Source: Streptococcus vestibularis ATCC 49124
Lineage (GTDB): Bacteria > Bacillota > Bacilli > Lactobacillales > Streptococcaceae
DNA length: 5,221 nucleotides
Reading direction: 5' to 3'
NCBI RefSeq assembly: GCF_000188295.1
Contig: NZ_GL831112.1
Coordinates: 931,664-936,884, forward strand
In this document: positions 1-5,160 of the stretch, piece after piece
Position numbering within the stretch: the stretch's first letter is position 1
Layout of the letters: every line of letters starts with the position of its first letter
Program-made: the position numbers and the translations under genes
The notes under the pieces: generated by a model
The model's input: the letters and a program-made list of their open reading frames with translations, nothing else
Databases searched by the model: none
What the model was told of the DNA's origin: nothing

Positions 1-24
1 TAAGAATTCCTTGGTTTTGTATTA

Positions 25-41
25 TTTAGAATCATTCTTAA
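25..41. promoter_or_regulatory. PerR/Fur-like operator box (candidate)
   Basis: The sequence TTTAGAATCATTCTTAA is an 8-1-8 inverted repeat centred on C33 with one mismatched pair (27/39). It agrees at 11 of 14 positions with the classical PerR box (TTATAATnATTATAA), and fits the streptococcal form nTTAnAAnnATTnTAn with one mismatch. PerR is the usual Fur-family metalloregulator of streptococci, and an iron-uptake/peroxidase operon is a sensible target. The box lies 15 bp before a TTGACA hexamer but about 170 bp before the efeM start codon. It could instead serve a divergent gene beyond the left edge. AT-rich DNA gives such dyads by chance, so this is a candidate only. Confidence 0.4.
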
Positions 42-55
42 ATAGCCTAAAACCG

Positions 56-91
56 TTGACAATGCTGCCTTCTTCTGTTAGTTTAGATAAT
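56..91 (+). promoter_or_regulatory. Possible upstream promoter of the efe-tat operon
   Basis: A perfect -35 hexamer, TTGACA, lies at 56-61, just after the PerR/Fur-like dyad. The partner -10 is poor: at 17-bp spacing the hexamer is TAGTTT (79-84), while the better GATAAT (86-91) is 24 bp away, which is too far. It is listed because a -35 next to a Fur-family box is the expected arrangement for a regulated iron operon. Confidence 0.25.
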
Positions 92-117
92 GTTCTCTTA
101 CATATGAGAGTTCATTT

Positions 118-146
118 TTGACTTATCATCGTTCGTTTTTTATTAA
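118..146 (+). promoter_or_regulatory. Candidate sigma-A promoter of the efe-tat operon
   Basis: TTGACT (118-123, 5 of 6 to consensus) is followed after exactly 17 bp by TATTAA (141-146, 4 of 6). Transcription would start near 153 and give a leader of about 60 nt before efeM. The -10 sits inside the inverted repeat at 128-161, so a protein bound to that dyad would block the promoter. This is the best-spaced promoter in the leader, but mapping of the 5' end is lacking. Confidence 0.4.
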
Positions 147-161
147 CATTAAAACGACGAT
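128..161. repeat. Bulged inverted repeat over the candidate efe promoter
   Basis: ATCGTTCGTTTT (128-139) is complementary to AAAACGACGAT (151-161), giving 11 pairs with a single bulged T and an 11-nt AT-rich centre. No T-run follows on either strand, so it does not look like a terminator. It spans the -10 of the candidate promoter at 118-146 and may be an operator. Only its right arm would be transcribed from that promoter. A smaller dyad, CGACA-AA-TGTCG, follows at 174-185. Confidence 0.45.
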
Positions 162-213
162 TCACATATATAACGACAAATGTCGAACACTATCTTGAAA
201 ATAGGAGACATTC

Positions 214-1086
214 ATGAAAAAACTTAACAAACTTGGTGTTGTTCTTTTAGCATCAGGGCTTTTATTGACGGCTTGTGCCAAATCTGGTAATTCAAGTAAT
301 TCAAGCTCAACTAACTCAAAACTCACAGCTAGTGAGCAAAAGCAATTGAAGCAGGCCACAAGTGATTATAAGACTTTCGTAGAAGGTGAAATTGATCAAC
401 TTTTGAAAGATACTGAAGGATTCAGTGCAACCCTCAAGTCAGGAAATCTTGAAGAAGCTAAGAAACAATACCCATTGATTCGTATGGCTTACGAGCGTTC
501 AGAGCCGATTGCAGAAAGCTTTGGTGAGTCTGACGTGAAAATTGACTACCGTTTGGTTGATTACATGGACGAAAAAAAATCTGAAGACGGTTGGTCAGGT
601 TTCCACCGTATTGAACGTATCATGTGGCAAGACAACACGACAGAGGGAACAGCTGCCTATGTGGATCAATTAATCAATGATATCAAGGAACTAAAGGCTA
701 AAATCGCAACTGTTAAAGTCACTCCAGATATCATGTTGACAGGTGCTGTTGATCTTCTTAACGAAGTAGCAACTCAAAAGATTACAGGTGAAGAAGAAGT
801 CTTCTCACACACTGATCTTTATGATTTCCGTGCCAATATTGAAGGTGCAGAAAAAATCTTTGAACTCTTCAAGCCATTGATTGAGAAGAAAGATGCTAAA
901 CTTGTTAAGACTTTGGAAACAGAATTCAAGAATGTGAATGGTCTTTTGGACAAACACATGATTGATGAGAAAAACTATAAGTCTTATACTGATTTGAGTG
1001 AAGTAGATACTAAGGAATTGGCCGAAGCTGTAACGAAACTTGGTGAACCATTATCACAAATGGGTGTTATCCTAGATGGGAAATAA
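214..1086 (+). CDS. efeO: EfeM/EfeO-family iron-binding lipoprotein (M75 domain)
   Basis: This 290-residue lipoprotein is the extracytoplasmic iron-binding part of an Efe uptake system. Residues 1-20 are a lipoprotein signal (MKK, then a hydrophobic stretch) ending in the lipobox L-T-A-C21, so Cys21 should be lipidated and anchored to the outer face of the membrane. A Ser/Asn-rich linker (about 22-37) follows. The rest is the helical M75 (imelysin-like) domain, with A-Y-E-R-S-E-P-I-A-E (92-101), the family motif HxxE as H131-R-I-E134, and G-E-E-E-x3-S-H-T-D-L-x-D-F at 192-205. Metal binding by the HxxE residues is family knowledge. The N-terminal cupredoxin domain of E. coli EfeO is absent, so structurally this is EfeM-type. 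The start is firm: AGGAG at 203-207 lies 6 nt before the ATG. It is the first gene of the operon, and efeB begins 5 nt after its stop. Confidence 0.93.
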   Translation: MKKLNKLGVVLLASGLLLTACAKSGNSSNSSSTNSKLTASEQKQLKQATSDYKTFVEGEIDQLLKDTEGFSATLKSGNLEEAKKQYPLIRMAYERSEPIAESFGESDVKIDYRLVDYMDEKKSEDGWSGFHRIERIMWQDNTTEGTAAYVDQLINDIKELKAKIATVKVTPDIMLTGAVDLLNEVATQKITGEEEVFSHTDLYDFRANIEGAEKIFELFKPLIEKKDAKLVKTLETEFKNVNGLLDKHMIDEKNYKSYTDLSEVDTKELAEAVTKLGEPLSQMGVILDGK

Positions 1087-1091
1087 GAAAA

Positions 1092-2297
1092 ATGACTGAC
1101 GAAAAATTTTTAGATAAAAAAATGGACCGTCGTGAATTTCTTAAAAAAGCAGGTATTGGAGGGGCTGGGCTTGCGCTTGGTCTTTCTGGTGCATCTGCTT
1201 TTTTCGCTAATCAGGATAGTTCAACAAAAAAGGCACTAGACGGGGATGAAGATATTAGTTTCTTTGGCAAGCACCAGGCTGGAATTACGACTCCAATGCA
1301 GAAGGCTTGTTATTTGGTGGTTCTAGATCTTCGCACGACCGATAAAAAAGAAGTGATTCAGCTCTTTAAGGACTGGACAGATTATAGTAGTAAATTAGTA
1401 GAAGGTGAACTAGTTAAAAAGGATGGTTCTAATGCCCTCTTGCCTCCTACGGATACAGGCGAAACGGTGGGACTCAATCCCTATCGCCTGAGTCTGACTT
1501 TTGGAGTTTCGGCTGATTTTCTTAAAAAACTTGGTTTAGAATCCAAACGTCCTAAGCTCTTCCGTGATTTGCCTCCATTTCCTAAGGAGCAGTTGCAGGA
1601 CAAGTATACGGGTGGAGATATCGTTATTCAAGCCTGTGCAGATGATGAACAAGTGGCTTTTCATGCTGTTCGCAATTTGATTCGCAAAGGTCGTAATAAA
1701 ATTACCATGAAGTGGAGCAAATCAGGTTTTGCTGCCATTGGAGACCGCAAGGAAACGCCACGAAATCTCTTTGGCTTCAAGGACGGTACTGCCAATGTTA
1801 CGACAGAAAAGGAATTCGACAAGGTGGTCTGGACCGATAGTAAAGATTGGATGAAGGGTGGTTCTTATATGGCTCTTCGTCTGGTACAGATGCACTTGGA
1901 AACTTGGGATCGTACCAATTTGCAGGAGCAGGAAAATACCTTTGGTCGTTACAAGGAATCAGGTGCACCCTTTGGAAAGAAAGATGAGTTTGACGAAGTA
2001 GATTTGTCAAAACTTCCAGTTGATTCACATGTCCGTTTGGCTAAAGAAGTGAACCTTCCTATCTTACGCCGTTCCTATTCCTATTCAGATGGCATTGATG
2101 AGAGAACTGGCCAGTTTGATTCAGGTTTGATTTTCATTGCCTACCAGAAGGATCCCGACCGTTTTGTTAAAATTCAGACTAATCTTGGTGCTGTAGACAA
2201 GATGAACGAGTACATCACCCATATCGGAAGTGGGCTCTTTGCTTGCTTTGCTGGCGTGGAGAAGGGAGGCTACCTTGGTCAAGCACTCTTTGAATAA
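1092..2297 (+). CDS. efeB: EfeB, Tat-exported DyP-type haem peroxidase
   Basis: This 401-residue deferrochelatase/peroxidase belongs to the dye-decolorising peroxidase family. Its N-terminus is a twin-arginine signal: D-R13-R14-E-F-L-K-K, a weakly hydrophobic Gly/Ala-rich stretch (20-36), and A-S-A at 34-36 as a likely signal peptidase site. It should therefore be folded with haem in the cytoplasm and exported by Tat. The DyP signature GxxDG is G228-F-K-D231-G232, with D231 the distal catalytic Asp. H313 in S-H-V-R-L-A is the expected proximal haem ligand, and R326 in L-R-R-S-Y-S-Y matches the distal Arg. The loop between H313 and R326 looks about five residues shorter than in E. coli EfeB. 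The Shine-Dalgarno is weak (GGGAA, 1078-1082), and the 5-nt gap after efeM/O suggests coupled translation. Met11 is an alternative start, but it has no ribosome site and would still keep the RR motif. The tatC and tatA genes are in the same operon. Confidence 0.95.
   Translation: MTDEKFLDKKMDRREFLKKAGIGGAGLALGLSGASAFFANQDSSTKKALDGDEDISFFGKHQAGITTPMQKACYLVVLDLRTTDKKEVIQLFKDWTDYSSKLVEGELVKKDGSNALLPPTDTGETVGLNPYRLSLTFGVSADFLKKLGLESKRPKLFRDLPPFPKEQLQDKYTGGDIVIQACADDEQVAFHAVRNLIRKGRNKITMKWSKSGFAAIGDRKETPRNLFGFKDGTANVTTEKEFDKVVWTDSKDWMKGGSYMALRLVQMHLETWDRTNLQEQENTFGRYKESGAPFGKKDEFDEVDLSKLPVDSHVRLAKEVNLPILRRSYSYSDGIDERTGQFDSGLIFIAYQKDPDRFVKIQTNLGAVDKMNEYITHIGSGLFACFAGVEKGGYLGQALFE
2262..2277 (+). 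promoter_or_regulatory. Ribosome binding site fixing the efeU start at TTG 2275
   Basis: AAGGGAGG (2262-2269) is the strongest Shine-Dalgarno in the operon and lies 5 nt before TTG 2275-2277. It sits inside the last codons of efeB. The more upstream in-frame GTG at 2230 has no comparable site. Starting at the TTG gives a clean secretory signal peptide, which supports this start. Confidence 0.85.
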
Positions 2298-3960
2298 ACT
2301 CCTCGTTTTACTTGGGCTTCTGGCCTTATTCTGTACTTATCCAGTAGCTGCTGAATCTTACAGTGATCTTTTCATCAAAATCACAGATACGACAACAGCT
2401 GTTCAAAATAAAGATCAAACAAAAGCTAATGAATTGGTTAGTGAGATTAAGTCTGATTTCGAAACTAAAGAAAATCACGATTCCAAGGCTGGTCGAAAAG
2501 TTAGCAAGGCTCTTGATATTAAGGGAGATGTGACAGAAGAGGACTTAACCGCCATCTCGTCAGCCCTTCTTAAATTTGAGAAAGAGCAAAATCCTGTTGA
2601 TTTAGACGCAGAGAAGGAAAAACTTGAAACTCGCCTAAATCCTTATTTCAAGAACTTACAGGATGCTATTAATGCCAAAGATTTGACTGTGACACGAAAA
2701 ACTTACAGTGAATTAAATAATGCTTGGACGCGAAATGAAGCTGTTGTCCGTGACCATAGTACTGCCTACTACGGTAAGATTGAGACCGCCATTTCACTAT
2801 TAAGAAGTAGCATCGAGACAGAACCAACTGATTTCACTAGCATCCAGTCATCCTATGATGATCTTAAAGGGGGGATTGATGACTTTATCAAGGGTGTCCC
2901 TCTTGATAGCACTAGTACCAGTTTAACTCTTAAAGATGGTATTAAGCTCTTGAAAAAAGCTTTAGGTCAATTCCAATCGGGTGATGAAAAAACGGCTGCG
3001 GCCACTATGAAGAAATTCATCACTATTTGGCCAACCATTGAAGGAGATGTAAGCACAACTAATCCTAGCCTCTATACACGTGTGGAGAGTGAAACACCGG
3101 TTATAATGGTTAAGGGAAAAGAAAAAGCTTATCAGGACAAACTCCAAGCCTTGATTACAGACCTATCTGCTATCGATACCAGTGCTTCTTACAATGCCTT
3201 TGATGCTATGTTAATTCTCTTGCGTGAAGGGGTTGAAGCCCTCCTCATTGTTATGGCACTTGTGACAACTCTTAAGGCAGCTAAGATGCGTAAGGGACTC
3301 AAATGGGTATATGGAGGAGCCGTTTCTGGGGTATTAGCCAGTGCTGCTATAGCTGTCGTCTTGCAAGTTGTCTTTCCAGCAGTAACTTCGGGTTCTAACC
3401 GTGAAATTATTGAAGGTGGCGTTGGTATCTTTGCAGTTGCGATGATGATTCTGATTGGAATTTGGCTCCATAGCAAGTCTTCAGTCAAACAGTGGAATGA
3501 CTTTATGGACCGCCAGATGAAGACGGTGACGGCTACTGGAAGCTTTGTGTCTATGTTTGCCCTCAGTTTCTTGGCTGTCTTCCGTGAAGGAGCTGAGACA
3601 ATCCTTTTCTATGTTGGTATTATCCCACGTATCACGACAGCTAATTTCTTAATTGGTATCGGTTCAGCTATTGCAGTTCTTGTTATCATTGCTGTGGCTA
3701 TGACTAAGGCTAGTCATTATATTAAACCGCACCGTATCTTCTTTATCTTGACCTGGTTGATTTATGCCTTGGCCTTCAAGATGCTTGGTGTCAGCATTCA
3801 TGCCCTTCAGTTGACTAATATGATGTCCAATCATTTGATTAGTGGTTTACCGACCATCGATTGGGTAGGCATCTATCCTAGCTGGGAAGTCTTGATTCCA
3901 CAACTTATCTTTATTGTTATTATTGCCTTTGTGACGGTGAGACAGCATGGCAAGAAGTAA
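2275..3960 (+). CDS. efeU: EfeU, FTR1-family iron permease with a large ectodomain
   Basis: From the TTG start this is a 561-residue membrane protein that imports iron. Residues 1-26 are a signal peptide (MVKHSLNKLL, hydrophobic core, V-A-A26 before E27). About residues 27-308 form a helical extracellular domain, and the C-terminal part is the FTR1 permease with seven predicted membrane helices at about 311-333, 344-367, 378-399, 424-449, 458-476, 488-509 and 539-555. The two hallmark REGxE motifs are R317-E-G-V-E321 in helix 1 and R437-E-G-A-E441 in helix 4; in FTR1 proteins these glutamates carry iron through the membrane. The ectodomain shows three copies of a D-x14-[WF]-x3-E pattern (D47, D136, D237) that resembles part of the M75 domain of the operon's lipoprotein. 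A GTG at 2230 would add 15 residues but breaks the signal-peptide form. The gene overlaps efeB by 23 nt and tatC by 14 nt, so translation is probably coupled. Confidence 0.93.
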   Translation: MVKHSLNKLLVLLGLLALFCTYPVAAESYSDLFIKITDTTTAVQNKDQTKANELVSEIKSDFETKENHDSKAGRKVSKALDIKGDVTEEDLTAISSALLKFEKEQNPVDLDAEKEKLETRLNPYFKNLQDAINAKDLTVTRKTYSELNNAWTRNEAVVRDHSTAYYGKIETAISLLRSSIETEPTDFTSIQSSYDDLKGGIDDFIKGVPLDSTSTSLTLKDGIKLLKKALGQFQSGDEKTAAATMKKFITIWPTIEGDVSTTNPSLYTRVESETPVIMVKGKEKAYQDKLQALITDLSAIDTSASYNAFDAMLILLREGVEALLIVMALVTTLKAAKMRKGLKWVYGGAVSGVLASAAIAVVLQVVFPAVTSGSNREIIEGGVGIFAVAMMILIGIWLHSKSSVKQWNDFMDRQMKTVTATGSFVSMFALSFLAVFREGAETILFYVGIIPRITTANFLIGIGSAIAVLVIIAVAMTKASHYIKPHRIFFILTWLIYALAFKMLGVSIHALQLTNMMSNHLISGLPTIDWVGIYPSWEVLIPQLIFIVIIAFVTVRQHGKK

Positions 3961-4675
3961 GGATGAGATGACTATTGTTGAGCATCTGGTGGAGTTTCGG
4001 AGACGCTTCATTGCAGTAGTGTTATGTTTTTTCCTAGTTTTTTGTATTACCCTGTTGTTTGCTGGGGAGCTTTATGCTTATTTGACCAGAGGGTTTGACA
4101 AGCCTTTATTGGTTCTTGGGCCTAACGATATTCTCTGGATTTACATTAATCTAGCAAGTCTCATGGCTTTTACGGTTACTCTGCCTTTCACGACCTACCA
4201 GATTTGGCAGTTTGTAAAACCAGGTTTGAGGGACAATGAAGCCCGTGCTATCTTTGCTTATATCCCAGCAACTTTTGTCTGTTTTGTATTGGGTTTGGCC
4301 TTTGGTTATTATTTTGTTAGTCCAGCTATCTTAGAAGTACTTTTAAAACTAGGAGAAGGGCACTTTAATACACAAATTACAGCACAGAACTACCTTAGTT
4401 TTTTACTGCATACGACAGTGCCTTTAGCAGTTCTCTTTGAACTTCCCGTAGTTGTGAGTTTTTTGACATCTATCGGCATGATAACACCAGTTTTTCTGAC
4501 ACACTATAGACGCTATGCTTACTTTATTCTCTTGGTTTTGGCGGTCATTCTAACACCAGCTGACTTTATCAGTGACCTGGCCATGACGGCACCTTTAATC
4601 TTGCTTTATGAAGTTAGCGTAACTCTAAGTAAGCTCATTTATAAACGTAAACAAAGAAAATATAAAGATAAATAG
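3947..4675 (+). CDS. tatC: TatC, twin-arginine translocase receptor subunit
   Basis: TatC is the multi-spanning membrane subunit that recognises twin-arginine signals. The 242-residue length is normal for Gram-positive TatC. Family landmarks are E-H-L-V-E-F-R-R-R at 12-20, the motif P80-x3-Y-Q-x-W-x-F-x2-P-G-L94 with E98 soon after (the cytoplasmic-loop Glu used in signal binding), F164-E-L-P167, and L-T-P-A-D206 in the C-terminal half. Hydrophobic segments fit six helices, and the tail is Lys/Arg-rich and cytoplasmic. The start is not certain. ATG 3947 has GGTGAG (3936-3941) at 5 nt, while the in-frame ATG at 3968 (Met8) has AAGGA (3959-3963) at 4 nt, overlapping the efeU stop; using it would remove seven residues and the 14-nt overlap. 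No TatB is encoded here, as usual for minimal TatAC systems. EfeB is the obvious client. Confidence 0.95.
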   Translation: MARSKDEMTIVEHLVEFRRRFIAVVLCFFLVFCITLLFAGELYAYLTRGFDKPLLVLGPNDILWIYINLASLMAFTVTLPFTTYQIWQFVKPGLRDNEARAIFAYIPATFVCFVLGLAFGYYFVSPAILEVLLKLGEGHFNTQITAQNYLSFLLHTTVPLAVLFELPVVVSFLTSIGMITPVFLTHYRRYAYFILLVLAVILTPADFISDLAMTAPLILLYEVSVTLSKLIYKRKQRKYKDK

Positions 4676-4687
4676 AAAGGAAATCTC

Positions 4688-4876
4688 ATGGGAATTCTAC
4701 GTGATATCGGAGCCCCAGGACTTATCATTATTGTCCTAGGAGCCCTCCTCATATTTGGTCCTAAACGCTTGCCAGAACTCGGCCAATCCATCGGTAAAAT
4801 GCTAGCCGAATTTAAAGCAGCTGTAAATAAGACTGATGAAGATAAAAAGGATCATGAGACTGAGAAGAAAGACTAG
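4688..4876 (+). CDS. tatA: TatA, pore-forming subunit of the Tat translocase
   Basis: This is a 62-residue protein of the TatA/E family. It has a short N-terminal segment, one membrane helix (about 9-23), the hinge F23-G-P-K-R-L-P-E-L-G32, an amphipathic helix (about 31-46, with F42) and a charged Lys/Glu/Asp tail. Many copies assemble with TatC to pass folded proteins across the membrane. The ribosome site is good: AAAGGA ends 6 nt before the ATG. It starts 12 nt after the tatC stop and is the last gene of the operon. The order tatC-tatA is the reverse of the common tatA-tatC. No strong terminator follows directly; the first convincing one is at 4964-5007. Confidence 0.95.
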   Translation: MGILRDIGAPGLIIIVLGALLIFGPKRLPELGQSIGKMLAEFKAAVNKTDEDKKDHETEKKD

Positions 4877-4896
4877 TTCCTAGATACTCTAGTTTC

Positions 4897-4925
4897 TTGA
4901 CAATTCGAAGCTTTTATGACACAAT
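4897..4925 (+). promoter_or_regulatory. Candidate promoter of the antisense RNA (RNAII-like)
   Basis: A perfect TTGACA (4897-4902) is followed by a 17-bp spacer and CACAAT (4920-4925, 4 of 6 to the -10 consensus). Transcription would start near 4932, just before the direct repeat at 4935. That is the expected position for the antitoxin promoter of a par/fst-type locus. It lies 21 bp after the tatA stop codon. Confidence 0.5.
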
Positions 4926-4934
4926 TCACCTGTA

Positions 4935-4962
4935 TTGATTAGTAAGTCTATATCATAGGCAA
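4935..4962. repeat. Direct repeat, antisense-RNA copy
   Basis: TTGATTAGTAAGTC (4935-4948), 3 nt, then ATCATAGGCAA (4952-4962). The partner at 5085-5110 matches the first block at 12 of 14 bases and the second at 11 of 11. The position outside the terminator means that the antisense RNA carries it and the toxin mRNA does not, so pairing with the partner copy must occur between two molecules. Confidence 0.8.
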
Positions 4963-4963
4963 G

Positions 4964-5007
4964 AAAAGACCCCAGGCTAACTTCCACATAAGCTCGGGGT
5001 CTTTTTT
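4964..5007. terminator. Bidirectional rho-independent terminator
   Basis: AAAAGACCCC (4964-4973) pairs perfectly with GGGGTCTTTT (4996-5005). After one A-C mismatch the stem continues with GGCT/AGCT (G-U, G-C, C-G, U-A), leaving a 12-nt loop. On the plus strand the stem ends in a run of six T (5002-5007). On the minus strand it ends TCTTTTCTT, so it can stop both directions. It would end the efe-tat transcript, the antisense RNA and the toxin mRNA, whose stop codon is only 5 bp beyond the T-run. A shared bidirectional terminator is a hallmark of par/fst loci. Confidence 0.9.
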
Positions 5008-5011
5008 AGGA

Positions 5012-5104
5012 CTATCTATCCTTGTTTAACCACTTGTCGATCAGACGAAGGATAACATCGACCACAATGGGTCCGATGATAATTTTGAATAGTAAATCCA
5101 TCAT
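5012..5104 (-). CDS. Fst-family type I toxin, small membrane peptide
   Basis: This is a 30-codon gene on the minus strand. The peptide begins MMDLLFKIIIGPIVV, has one hydrophobic helix (about 5-22), and ends in a charged tail with W25 and K-D-R at the end. It matches the family pattern known from Fst of pAD1: D-L near the N-terminus, I-[AG]-P-I, then V-x2-[VL]-[IV]-L-x2-I, then L-[DN]. Alignment to Fst needs one extra residue before the I-G-P-I block. Fst peptides insert into the cell's own membrane when translated without their antisense RNA. The first ATG (5104-5102) has GTGGGA (5116-5111) 6 nt upstream; the second ATG (5101-5099) is adjacent in frame. The stop is TAG at 5014-5012. Expected mRNA runs from about 5144 to about 4962, about 180 nt. 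The repeat at 5085-5110 covers the start codons and the first six codons. Identification is from memory of Fst, without a search, but the surrounding layout agrees strongly. Confidence 0.85.
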   Translation of the reverse strand: MMDLLFKIIIGPIVVDVILRLIDKWLNKDR

Positions 5105-5110
5105 AGGCAA
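5085..5110. repeat. Direct repeat, toxin start-codon copy
   Basis: TTGAATAGTAAATC (5085-5098), 1 nt, then ATCATAGGCAA (5100-5110). It is the partner of 4935-4962. In the toxin mRNA it spans the bases between the ribosome site and the ATG, both ATG codons and the following codons. Pairing with the antisense RNA here would directly prevent initiation. Confidence 0.8.
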
Positions 5111-5129
5111 TCCCACTTCCCTTCGTAGG
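5111..5129 (-). promoter_or_regulatory. Toxin ribosome site within a small hairpin
   Basis: On the minus strand, CCTAC (5129-5125) can pair with GTGGG (5116-5112) around the loop GAAGGGAA, giving five pairs including one G-U. GTGGGA is the likely Shine-Dalgarno of the toxin, 6 nt before its first ATG. Fst mRNAs are known to hide their ribosome site in a 5' stem-loop; this would be a weak version. The loop also holds AAGGG, which is too far from the ATG (14 nt) to be the main site. Confidence 0.4.
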
Positions 5130-5151
5130 CGGTGTCGAGGTGCCAAGGGAT

Positions 5152-5160
5152 ATTATATCA
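5152..5160 (-). promoter_or_regulatory. Extended -10 promoter of the toxin mRNA
   Basis: Read on the minus strand, TGATATAAT (5160-5152) is a perfect TATAAT preceded by the TGn extended -10 element. No good -35 exists at 16-18 bp (the best is AAGATA), which is common for extended -10 promoters. The transcript would start near 5144, about 40 nt before the toxin ATG. Confidence 0.7.

Larger units (their letters stand above)
4932..5007 (+). ncRNA. Predicted antisense antitoxin RNA of an Fst-type module
   Basis: This is an inferred untranslated RNA of about 75 nt, from the start predicted by the promoter at 4897-4925 to the T-run of the terminator. It carries one copy of the two-part direct repeat (4935-4962) and the terminator hairpin. 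The 3' part is perfectly complementary to the 3' end of the toxin mRNA. The repeat copy is complementary, with two mismatches and a 2-nt spacer difference, to the toxin start region at 5085-5110. In the pAD1 par locus of Enterococcus faecalis, RNAII has this size and layout and blocks translation of fst. Both ends are predictions; the 5' end is uncertain by a few bases. Confidence 0.6.

Noticed and set aside
128..161. Rho-independent terminator of an upstream gene
   Set aside because: No T-run follows the stem on either strand, and the stem is bulged; an operator or leader structure fits better.
1..213. Riboswitch or other structured RNA in the efe leader
   Set aside because: I recognise no riboswitch core, and there is no terminator/antiterminator pair; only short dyads are seen.
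162..359. Minus-strand reading frame of 65 codons opposite the efeM/O start
   Set aside because: It lies mostly within the signal-peptide region of a secure lipoprotein gene, has no family features, and is best seen as a shadow frame.
2275..2340. EfeU N-terminus as a lipoprotein signal (Cys20)
   Set aside because: The residue before the Cys is Phe (A-L-F-C), which does not fit a lipobox; V-A-A before Glu27 is a normal signal peptidase I site.
4880..4892. CTAGA-TAC-TCTAG hairpin just after tatA as the operon terminator
   Set aside because: Only five mostly AT pairs with a 3-nt loop and a broken T-run; far weaker than the stem at 4964-5007.
5118..5150. TCCCTT/AAGGGA inverted repeat as the toxin mRNA 5' stem
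   Set aside because: The outer arm (5145-5150) lies between the -10 and the predicted start near 5144, so it would be mostly outside the transcript.
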